A DNA stretch of 64,000 bases from Edaphobacter acidisoli (lineage in GTDB: Bacteria; Acidobacteriota; Terriglobia; Terriglobales; Acidobacteriaceae): positions 3,147,951 through 3,211,950 of the forward strand of contig NZ_BMJB01000001.1 of the NCBI RefSeq assembly GCF_014642855.1, given 5' to 3'. The translations under genes and the position numbers were made by a program. Shown piece by piece: positions 33,501 through 40,210 of this stretch (position 1 is its first letter; every line of letters begins with the position of its first letter). A model generated the notes under the pieces. The model had not been told where the DNA came from, made no database searches, and worked only from the letters and a program-made list of their open reading frames with translations.

Positions 33501-35226
33501 TGGCCGATGCAGTCGCCGTCTCCGTTGGTTCCGTCAGGTACAATCCCAGCGTACTGTTGTAATAGCCGCCGGCCGCGATGTCCGGATACCCATCCCCGTT
33601 CAGATCACCCACGCCAACCATAAGGTAATAAGGAACGCTGAGACCCGTAACGACCGGAATATCTCCGCCAAACGAACCACTGCCGTTGTTCAAGAGAACG
33701 TTTACGTTGCCGCTCGCGTCCGCCAGAACCACGTCCGGGACGCCATCCTGATTAAAATCCGCAACCTGTATCCACGTAACGCTCGTGGCATTTGAGCCCT
33801 GAACCGATGAAGACGGATTGAAACTCCCGTCCCCGTTACCGGTGAGTATCGTCACCGACTCGCTAGTGCCGCCTACACCGCCGGCCGCCACAGCGAGATC
33901 AAGTTTGCCATCTCCATTGAAATCGGCCGTGGCAATCTCCAAACCATCGCTCGTCCCACCATTGGTACCGGAATGCACCGTACCGGCAGTCGTAAACGTG
34001 CCATCTCCATTGCCTAGAAGGATGGTGATCAAGTCGCTGTAAGCATCCCCAACAGCCAGGTCCGTTTTCCCGTCCCCATTAAAATCTCCTATGGCAACGG
34101 CCGAAGGACGCACGGAAATCGAAGGAGCAGCAGCCATCGTAAACGTGCCGTCTCCATTTCCAAAGAGGATGCTTATCGTCGATCCGTAACTATTGATCAC
34201 TGCCAGATCGGCAATGCCGTCCCCGTTGAAATCCGCAGTCAACAGTTGGGAGGGATTCGTGTCGCCGCTCGGCAGGTTGGCTTGGATCGGCGTCCCAAAC
34301 GTCCCATCGCCGTTCCCGAGCAGGATAGAAACGGCGGATGAGCTGTACATCGCCACGGCCAGGTCTGGAATTCCGTCCCCGTTGAAATCAGCAACGGCCA
34401 CAGAACCTGCAGTCGGCCCCGAAATCGAAGGCACAGGAGCTTCAGTGTAGGTTCCATCCGCTCTGCCCAGGTAGATCACCACCGGGTTGTCATTCACCAC
34501 CAGATCAGGAATGCCATCGCGATTGAGATCGGCCACGAGCACAAATTTGCTTCCCGCCGCATTGATGGATTTAGGGTTTGGCCAGCCGACCCCGGCAACA
34601 GCAGTCCCCAGCGTCCCGGTCGTCAGAACGGAATTCCCATGGTTCGCATCCTGGAACGATACCGCCCCAGTGGGTGCCGCCGTTCTCCCGGCTTCGGTCA
34701 CCGTGGCCGTGAGTTGATAGTTTCCCCACGATCCGCTCTCCGTGACCGTGGCCGCCGAGGCAATCGGCCCGGGCGTGCCCGTCACCGTCAGTGTCGATGC
34801 CCCTGACGCACTCCCGGCATATGTGTTGGTCCCAGCAAACACTGCCTTGAAGCTATGACTCCCAGTGCCCGGTCGGAACACGAGCGTCGCCGTTCCTGAG
34901 CCGGTCAATTGTGCCGTCCCAAGCAGATGAATATCCGTGCAACTTTTCGCAGTCGCATCGCAAAAGTTCACCTGTCCCGGCCTCACTGCAGTTACTCCCG
35001 CGTTGACCGTAGCGGTCAGGGTCACGACGCTCCCGCTAGTCACTGACGTAACCGCAGTGCCGCCCGAGGTGATTGTGAGGTTCGTCGTTGTCGCAGGCTT
35101 CGTTTGGCCGAATCCATTAATACTTGCAAAGCACAGTCCGACCAATACAACACAGAGACCTACGCACCCCTTTGAAGGCCTGACAATGATAGACATCCAA
35201 GCAAACAACGATGAACCACAACGCAT
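27541..35226 (-). CDS. Giant secreted mosaic protein: Ig, FG-GAP, chitobiase-type and NHL repeats
   Basis: 2,561 residues from ATG 35226 (GGGAG at 7 nt), with signal peptide (IIVRPSKGCVGLCVVLVGLC then a FGQ cleavage site). Order: an Ig-like domain; a block of FG-GAP/VCBS repeats with Ca-binding D-x-N-x-D-G motifs (DFNGDGIPDLAV); a second Ig domain and second FG-GAP block; two chitobiase/HEX C-terminal-type domains (GAAIYYTTDGTIPTL); about twelve NHL-type repeats (GDGGPATSAQLQ, GNLYIADEGNRVVR); another chitobiase-type domain; an MBG-type domain (ITWAVPAPITYGTPLGSAQL); a last Ig domain; and two hydrophobic segments (TLPILLGLMLLPIGG and FICLCLVMFGVTAFI, ending ISGCAG). It is likely a surface protein. 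Ligand unknown. It is the only intact gene between att repeats 2 and 3. Confidence 0.85.
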   Translation of the reverse strand: MRCGSSLFAWMSIIVRPSKGCVGLCVVLVGLCFASINGFGQTKPATTTNLTITSGGTAVTSVTSGSVVTLTATVNAGVTAVRPGQVNFCDATAKSCTDIHLLGTAQLTGSGTATLVFRPGTGSHSFKAVFAGTNTYAGSASGASTLTVTGTPGPIASAATVTESGSWGNYQLTATVTEAGRTAAPTGAVSFQDANHGNSVLTTGTLGTAVAGVGWPNPKSINAAGSKFVLVADLNRDGIPDLVVNDNPVVIYLGRADGTYTEAPVPSISGPTAGSVAVADFNGDGIPDLAVAMYSSSAVSILLGNGDGTFGTPIQANLPSGDTNPSQLLTADFNGDGIADLAVINSYGSTISILFGNGDGTFTMAAAPSISVRPSAVAIGDFNGDGKTDLAVGDAYSDLITILLGNGDGTFTTAGTVHSGTNGGTSDGLEIATADFNGDGKLDLAVAAGGVGGTSESVTILTGNGDGSFNPSSSVQGSNATSVTWIQVADFNQDGVPDVVLADASGNVNVLLNNGSGSFGGDIPVVTGLSVPYYLMVGVGDLNGDGYPDIAAGGYYNSTLGLYLTEPTETATASANISLPAGMHQTDVSYAGDSNYNASVSGTIPLWGVPPTTATTLTLTAGGSAVTSVTPGTAVTLTATVAAGTSPVTTGQVNFCDASATYCSDVHILGTGVLTSSGTATFKFVPGAGTHSYKAVLVEDGYGASSSSNPVSLTVGPAPSPVYTDMTAISAGGYAANYSLTATVVGYGGTAAPTGNVSFLDTSFGNTSLGTAALGTSKSGFGWLISQTPALSYAPVGEVEGDFNGDGIPDLALLWSTNSFSGGPYSVTIFFGGANGTFTTGPTTAVTGMQLYSSSMIAGDFNGDGKTDLAMLNSSTGYGTSNVTVMLGNGDGTFAAPQTTQGYNPGPVGGDVVQGSMVAADFNGDGKMDLAVVGGLVGSGEVTIFLGKGDGTFTSMGTSYGYSSSFNVIAAGDFNGDGVPDLVVANYFAPSGATVLLGKGDGTFTALPTQIPVNTFVDSIAVGDFNSDGVTDLAFGYSGGVGVFLGNGDGSFKQATGSPFAGAGLSLVAGDFNQDGKLDLAGLDTYNDQIDLLIGAGDGTFAAYVTTPNVSRGTGLFALVAGDFDSDGVPDLAMLTQYVDTASILLTEPTQTATATITDIAPVGAGTHNVEASYAGDGNYSPSASPTTPLTAGLRPVVISPAGGTYSSVSTITMSESIPGATIYYSALGPVQTNGFVPYTGPITLAVGGNETIQAYASETGYVQSTYTSATFALNFPVAPAPVISPAGGSSGGPQSVTISDSVAGAAIYYTTDGTIPTLNSTLYTGPIMVSASETVAAIAAPSGYTPSSAVAGQFFIGLSQSSYIYTIAGNDSWGYSGDGGLATVASLNSPQASVEDSSGNIYIADSGNNVVRKVAVGSGVITTVAGTGIASYSGDGGPATSAQLQLPYALAIDGAGNLYIADEGNRVVRMVAASTGTITTVAGNPTASSVGDGGAATSAQLQNPRGLALDSAGNLYISDASRVRKVSAGTGIITTVAGTGTYGYTGDNGPATSATLSYAQGLAIDTVGNLYIADGGNNAIRKITASTGVITTVAGSGPIVSGSSFSGDGGPATSARLLGPQGVAVDAAGNLYISDTNNYVVREVTASNGIINTIVGHPQTCSSMSGDGEVAIDSVICYPGGITLDSAGNIYIAEIRAHRIRKVSVAAAPPTAVTAAPVFNQPVGTYANPPAVSVTSATTGAEIYLTLDGSVPTTAGAGYRGPITVTGSAKVQAVAVAPGFLPSAPVSASYTITNPPVAVVTTVAGTGAFGIAEAGEQAIDAKLRNPEGLAFDAAGNLYIADPVSNTVWMVGATTGTISVAVGTPGTSGYSGNGGPATSALLNNPTHIAFDGAGNMYVADTFNNVVREVAAATGKINIFAGGSGSFSNIGDGGPATSANLASPQGLVFDSAGNLYIADSAHGRVRMVSASTGIISTVAGGGTGALGDGGPATSATLKSPVDLALDGHGNLYIADSADGRIRLVNAATDTISTVAGNGNTGESGDGGPATNAEIDPIGIALDGTGNLYISNEVNEVRRVPASGGVITTVAGSGYTGFSGDGGSATMAEFCVPDGLAFDKSGSLYIADWCNYRVRRVTFSGAAATPDFHLAPGTYTSAQTVTITDQTPGAVLYYTTDGSTPTAASPQYSGPISMTSTETLKVIAVATGYTVSSVASAAYVVGPVVPAITWAVPAPITYGTPLGSAQLDAVTTVAGTFVYSPQPGMVLSAGQQTLTATFTPSDTTDYKTAMASVILTVKTATPGVSSVGSSLNPSLVSDLVTFTATVTSPSGGTPSGTVTFLDGTAQLGSGTLSGGTATFTTSALSAGNHAITVSYSGDQNFAPVTSAPLAQMVESFSISNSSTGSSSVTVSPGGQASFALVAMPPSTGAALTFAVAGLPPGATATFSPSTVAVGTGATNVTLTVTLPNTTAMLFNGIPLRRSTLPILLGLMLLPIGGRLRRASRQGFRFICLCLVMFGVTAFISGCAGSSSTQSTPHPQAYPLTVIASSGSLAQSITLTLNVQ

Positions 35227-35420
35227 CCGAAGCTCCCGTTGGCGGCAAGGGATCGCCATCAGGAACCAATCAGACCGCAAACATACGGTACAAAAGGCAT
35301 CCTGCACAACTGCCCAGCAAGTTCGCCGCCTGAAAATCGTGTGAAGAATAACACGAATTTGGCGGCTCTCGACTGAGAAACTCAACCTAAATTACTCTTA
35401 CGCCGGGAGCACTTCTTCCC

Positions 35421-35632
35421 CTATAGGCGATGAAGAAGTTGGGGCTGTGATTTGTTCAGCAAGGATGCTTGATAGTTGAAGCAGGTGTTTCCCTGGATGT
35501 TGGGTAGAGGATATAAGGCAAGCAGCGCACGGGCTTGCGGGCTCACAGGAATTGGCCCGGTCAATGGGTTGCCGGTCGCGGGGTTGTAGATCGTGACCGG
35601 TTAACCTTGCGCGTTCGTCGTGCCGTTCATTG
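35421..35632 (-). pseudogene. Oar-type TonB receptor remnant with a nonsense codon
   Basis: The minus strand reads NGTTNAQG, a TAA, then PVTIYNPATGNPLTGPIPVS, PQARALLALYPLPNIQGN, and stops at 35421. This matches the conserved DPATG...SP.A..LL.LYPLPN segment of acidobacterial Oar-like receptors, which normally have over 1,000 residues. The TAA replaces the usual Gln of AQGQPV. No flanking receptor sequence remains. Confidence 0.65.
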
Positions 35633-35699
35633 CGCTCTGCCGTGGTTGGCGTCAGCTGTGCCGGTGCTTGCGCTACCATTGCGTGTCCATTGATTTGGC

Positions 35700-35895
35700 A
35701 GGCGCTATCACGCCGGACAGCGAATCTCGACCGGGTTCGTTGAGTCCGAGCTCAACGAGATTGTCTCGAAGCGGATGGTCAAGAAGCAGCAGATGCGATG
35801 GAACCGCTCTACTGTCTAGAGCTTTCTCAACGTTCGCGTTCAGGTGCTCAATGGGACTTTAGAAGACTCATTCCGTCATGGGCACAAGGGCTTCG
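35700..35895 (+). pseudogene. Transposase C-terminal remnant
   Basis: The plus strand reads GFVESELNEIVSKRMVKKQQ, MRWNRSTV, a TAG, then SFLNVRVQVLNGTLEDSFR. The pattern SxV(N)xxVSKRMxKKQQMRW is found near the end of certain IS transposases. The in-frame stop and loss of the rest make it inactive. It lies in a 1.3-kb stretch (35,227-36,531) with no intact gene. Confidence 0.55.
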
Positions 35896-36326
35896 GCCAA
35901 TCTCGAACCAATCACAACTAACGCAGCATGACCACCCACAACTTTGCACACACTCTCTCCCTGAGGGCAAGACACATTTTCAGCGCCAAACGATCAATGA
36001 GAAGATCGCGCGATGGACGACAAAGCGGAACCTCTGACACTACACGACTAGGATTGTCGCAGTGCCCCAATCGCTTTTTAGGACTTTTGGTACGGCGGCG
36101 TCTCCATTTCATGCTGAAGTGCGGAGCGGTTCGCATTTTGACGCGTATTGTTTGAACATACTGAGTGCCGGGCAGCAATCAGATCGACCGTCTTTCCTCG
36201 CTGTTGCCGTTCGTGTCGCGTTGATTTGCAACCGTCAGCGTGGGTCCATCTATGGGTCAAAATTGGGTCCAATAAGCGCTTTGTTCAGTGCTGCTAAGTT
36301 ACTGACATTGCGTCAAAACGAAGATC

Positions 36327-36369
36327 GACACGGTAGAGGTCGTTGGTTCGAATCCAATCGTGCCTACCA
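36327..36369 (+). repeat. att repeat 3: tRNA-Val 3' fragment
   Basis: The 43 bp from GACACGG to CCA are identical to the second repeat, including the GTTGG/CCAAT T-stem. Only the sequence after CCA differs. It marks the right end of the 27.3-36.4 kb segment and, probably, of the whole accreted island. Confidence 0.8.
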
Positions 36370-36531
36370 TCCTTCCAATAACTTGGGGATCATGACCCTC
36401 TGCTGCTGCCGGTTTTGCGACTGGTTTGTACTGCAAGCTAGCCGCTGCGATCGAAGACGATGCCATGAGCTGAACCTGAATACAGTTGGTTAGGTATCTC
36501 TGCAATCTTCTACTCGAACCGAGAAGGGACC

Positions 36532-38463
36532 TTATTTAATACCGGTTTGTTGAAGAAGTCTGGGGAAGCGCGGGTCGGAGCGCAGCGGATCAAGACAGGG
36601 GTCTACCTGGAGATAAACCAAGCCAACATCGTGGGCTTGCAAGGCGTCCTCAAGCCAGCGGAAGGCCTGGTCCTTTTCTCCCAGGCCAGCGTATACCAGC
36701 GCAATTTCATATCGTCCAACCCCATTCTTTTGCACGTTCTCTTCCAGGAGCGGGATAATCTTTTTTGCAGCAACGATTTGACCGTCACGAGCATAAACAT
36801 TTCCCAGATGCCCTAGAGTGTATGGGCCTGTTCTGGATTCCAGAAATGCATGAATAGACTCCGGATACATGTTCTTTGCTGCATAAATAGCACCGAGTAG
36901 GAAGTTCCAATCCGGTAGCCCAATGTCTAGTCCTTGAACGGTTCGTGTTACGCTCAATGCCTGATCGTATTGATGAGCAAAGTAGTAGATGAACCCTTCG
37001 GCGTGAAACGTACTTGCAGAAACCGGATCAAGATCGACGCTCTGTTCGATTTCGGCGATCGCCTCCTGTGGGTGGCCGGTTCGAACGAGGTAGAAGGCAT
37101 ACTTTTCGTGGTTGGTGGCTGAGCTGGGATTCAGGTTCAGGGCCTGGCGGAACTCTGCGGCCGCAGCTGGCCAGTCTCTGTCAAGGGTCATGGCAGTGTT
37201 GGCTAGCTCTGCATGGGCCTCGGACAGGGAATCGTTCAGCCCTATTGCTTTAAGTGCTTCCGTCTTCTGGAGAGTAAATGCCTGCTCATAAGGCATCTGT
37301 CCGGATTCACCCATCAGCCCATAACAGCTTGCAAGCGCAGAGTGGGCGCGGGCATAGTCGGGGCTTATGCCGATTGCCTGGCGGAAGTAATCCAGGGCTC
37401 GCTGACAGTCGGATCGATTCCGCAGCAACAACCCATGCAGATAGAGATCCTGTGCCTGGGGATCAACAGGGTGCGTACGATCGAGACGCGCCTGTTCCTG
37501 GGGCGTTACCTTTGTGCTGATCTCTTCCGCGATTTCCTGTACAACTTCTCCTTGCCAGGCGAAGACCCTACTGATGTCCTGGACGTAGGTGCTGGCCCAC
37601 ACAGGCCGATCAGTTCTGGCGTCGATCAGTTGCACACTGATGCGCACTTGGTTTCCGTCGCGCAGAATACCACCCTCAACTACGCCGTCAACGGCCAGCT
37701 CCTTCGCGATCTCGGGAAGCTTTTTTTGCGTTCCTTTGAAGCTCATCGAAGAAGTAAATGAGATGATGCGAAGAGTCGATACTTGCCCGAGATCGTTAAT
37801 CAGCTCTTCCGTGAGCCCGTCGGCAAAGTAATCCTGTGCCGGGGCTCCTGAAAGGTTGTCGAATGGCAGGACGGCAATGGAATGGATGCCTTTGGATGCC
37901 AACGAGACATTGTGCCACTTTTTGAATGCAATCCAGCCACTAATCGCAATGATGGCTACAGCCACACTGGCTAACAATGCAACACGGCCGAGTCGAAAAG
38001 GCGGAGAGACCGGACGTCTGGTCTCCGCTGGTTCCGTTCTTTGTGCGATCTCCTTAATTGAACTTTGCTCCGACCGTGCAGGCTCGAAGTGGAACCGTGG
38101 CATGTAAGACCCGCTTAGCAGCTCGATCCTGACGGGAGGTTTACCGTCCTTTGCCTCCGCACCGTAGTAGCGAGCCAGTCTTTTTCGTGTTTCGCTGGCA
38201 CGGACACGCACCACTGAATCGTTCCCAGTGTCATACCCGACAGGGCGTCGAAACAGTTCGGCTCCGATCATGCGTTCTCTGAGGCTATCCTTCTCCCCAT
38301 CCAAAGCGTGGGTGACGACCAGTCTGAGGAACTCTTGGGTCCGTTTGCTGCCTGCTAAAGTTTTGCTGGCCAGAACCTCCTCCAAGTGTTCACGCACTAG
38401 AGCAATTTGTTCTGGACTGAGAACTTCCGCCTCGTGCAGCGGAGATGGAGCGGTATTCGGCAT
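36532..38463 (-). CDS. CadC/TolB-like membrane TPR regulator
   Basis: 643 residues. The N-terminal domain (RTQEFLRLVVTHALDGEKDS; DSVVRVRASETRKRLARYYG; RIELLSGSYMP) is the type seen at the start of many acidobacterial signalling proteins and may bind DNA. One TM helix follows at about 160-180 (VALLASVAVAIIAISGWIAF). The external part begins with a FlgO/TolB-like domain (SIAVLPFDNLSGAPAQDYFADG) and then several TPR repeats (HPVDPQAQDLYLHGLLLRNR; FRQAIGISPDYARAHSALAS). It diverges from the TPR-Oar-GH43 genes and may control them; that role is inferred from position. Confidence 0.8.
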   Translation of the reverse strand: MPNTAPSPLHEAEVLSPEQIALVREHLEEVLASKTLAGSKRTQEFLRLVVTHALDGEKDSLRERMIGAELFRRPVGYDTGNDSVVRVRASETRKRLARYYGAEAKDGKPPVRIELLSGSYMPRFHFEPARSEQSSIKEIAQRTEPAETRRPVSPPFRLGRVALLASVAVAIIAISGWIAFKKWHNVSLASKGIHSIAVLPFDNLSGAPAQDYFADGLTEELINDLGQVSTLRIISFTSSMSFKGTQKKLPEIAKELAVDGVVEGGILRDGNQVRISVQLIDARTDRPVWASTYVQDISRVFAWQGEVVQEIAEEISTKVTPQEQARLDRTHPVDPQAQDLYLHGLLLRNRSDCQRALDYFRQAIGISPDYARAHSALASCYGLMGESGQMPYEQAFTLQKTEALKAIGLNDSLSEAHAELANTAMTLDRDWPAAAAEFRQALNLNPSSATNHEKYAFYLVRTGHPQEAIAEIEQSVDLDPVSASTFHAEGFIYYFAHQYDQALSVTRTVQGLDIGLPDWNFLLGAIYAAKNMYPESIHAFLESRTGPYTLGHLGNVYARDGQIVAAKKIIPLLEENVQKNGVGRYEIALVYAGLGEKDQAFRWLEDALQAHDVGLVYLQVDPCLDPLRSDPRFPRLLQQTGIK

Positions 38464-38823
38464 CGCCTCTGAAGTTCACTTCCTTGTGTCGCCTACTATA
38501 TCAATCGTCCACTCTCCAAGAGAACCGACCGCTGCAAAGTGCTCTAAACGTCCTTTCGGTTGCCCATGCAAAGGGGTGTCGCAGGTTCATGCTAACTTGA
38601 TTTAGTTTCAGCCAATTAGGCGGAAATTTTACGTAGCTTAACGTCCTGCTAAGCCGTTTATTGCTTTACATCGGGCTTAGCACGGTGCTCGAATGCGGCT
38701 ACTCGTCAGATGGGTGTTGTTCGTTGTACTAGGGATTGTGCGGGTCTTCCCATCTGATGGCTCCAGTCCTTGGAGAAGACTTCTAGTTCCCTTGGCGCTT
38801 CTGATGCAACGGGAATATGTGTT
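38464..38823. other. Divergent promoter region of the glycan locus
   Basis: 360 bp between the CadC-like regulator and the TPR gene. No gene is seen. Both sets of genes must be transcribed from here. I find no strong consensus promoter or palindrome. Confidence 0.45.
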
Positions 38824-40095
38824 GTGAGGTGGATCATTCAAGAGTCGTATTCCAGGTTCCGGACATCCGCAGTGCTCCCGCAATGGGGAGCACTGCGAGG
38901 ATCGTGTCTGGTTGGAATCGTTACTTTCGCTTTGATCGCAGGGCCCCAGATGGTGTCTCAAGCTGCCGTCACAGATGTCAACGTGCGTCAAGCCATGGAA
39001 CAGGGAGCAGACGCCATTAAAGCGGGGAATGCCAGCGAAGCAGTTACGGACTACACGGCCGTGACGCATGCTCTTCCGGAGTTTGCGGAAGGATATCTGG
39101 ATCTTGGTCTGGCACTCGAACAGACGGGCCAACTCGCGATGGCTCACGATGCACTGGAGAGATCGTTACAGTTGAAGCCTGGACTTCGCGGCGCAAACCT
39201 CTTTCTTGGCATTATTGCGTATCGTCAGGATCGCTACAAAGATGCGGAGGCCAGTTTATTGCGAGAGACCCACGATGATCCACGTGATGCAAAGGCGTTT
39301 ATGTGGCTGGGTGTCTGTTATCTGGCTGAGAATAACCCGAAGGCCGCGATTGCTCCTCTCGACAGAGCATACTTGCTGGATCCAAAGGATGAGGATATTT
39401 TGTATCACCGCGGTCACGCGTACCTGCTGATGGCCAACGCCTCGTATGCTGAGATGTTTAAGCTCAACGAGGATTCAATGCGCGTTCATCAAGTACTAGG
39501 CGAAGCATATGCAACTGGCTATCGGACTGAACAGGCCATCTGGGAGTTCGAGCTGGCCGTAAAGATGGCTCCAAACCAGCCGGGACTTCATGAGGAACTT
39601 GCCGATCAGTATTGGATCGCGGGCCAGATGGACAAGGCGGCTATAGCTTATCGCGATGAGCTCCGCATTGATCCCTATTCGACTACTTCCAAGTTCAAAC
39701 TGGGTAGCCTGCTCGTGCTTAGACAGAGTCCACAGGAGGGAGTGGACTTGCTCAATCAGGCATTGCGCGCAGATCCAACATTGAACGACGCTCACTATTA
39801 TCTGGGAAGCGGATTAATGAATCTCGGACGCGATCAGGACGCAATTCAGGAGTTCCAGCGGGCAATAGCTGCAGACGCTGGTAATGGCCGAGCCATCAGT
39901 TCGTACTATAAGTTGGCCAGGCTTTATCGAAAGCTTGGAGATACGCAAGCTGCCGATGATGCGATGCAGAACTTCCTGCGGATGAAGAGTCAGATTGCCG
40001 CACGGCAGGACCGCCATACAGCACAAATAACACGAGACCGGGCATCGCTTCCTGTTGATGATGCAGAGAGTACAACGGCCTCGACGGACCACTAA
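38824..40095 (+). CDS. Secreted tetratricopeptide-repeat protein
   Basis: 423 residues from GTG 38824 (GGGA at 9 nt); the frame is open further to a TTG at 38770 and the true start is not certain. A hydrophobic segment (CLVGIVTFALIAGPQMVSQA) looks like a signal peptide. At least eight TPRs follow (EFAEGYLDLGLALEQTGQLA; AKAFMWLGVCYLAENNPKAA; NDAHYYLGSGLMNLGRDQDA). The C-terminus is polar. In acidobacteria such TPR proteins often accompany Oar-type receptors; one follows 115 nt downstream. It may act as a periplasmic or outer-membrane helper, but this is inference. Confidence 0.8.
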   Translation: MRWIIQESYSRFRTSAVLPQWGALRGSCLVGIVTFALIAGPQMVSQAAVTDVNVRQAMEQGADAIKAGNASEAVTDYTAVTHALPEFAEGYLDLGLALEQTGQLAMAHDALERSLQLKPGLRGANLFLGIIAYRQDRYKDAEASLLRETHDDPRDAKAFMWLGVCYLAENNPKAAIAPLDRAYLLDPKDEDILYHRGHAYLLMANASYAEMFKLNEDSMRVHQVLGEAYATGYRTEQAIWEFELAVKMAPNQPGLHEELADQYWIAGQMDKAAIAYRDELRIDPYSTTSKFKLGSLLVLRQSPQEGVDLLNQALRADPTLNDAHYYLGSGLMNLGRDQDAIQEFQRAIAADAGNGRAISSYYKLARLYRKLGDTQAADDAMQNFLRMKSQIAARQDRHTAQITRDRASLPVDDAESTTASTDH

Positions 40096-40210
40096 CATTT
40101 CGAGATGTAAATGAGGAGCAGCCGCCCGGATTGAGAAGTAGGAGGAAACGCGATGGCGGCAATCAAGTTGGTAGGTGTTTTTGAGAAAAGGTTTACTTAA
40201 GGAGGCAGGC

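Noticed and set aside
27785..34717. Several plus-strand frames opposite the giant protein
   Set aside because: All are antisense of repeat-rich coding sequence and repeat with the period of the FG-GAP and NHL units.
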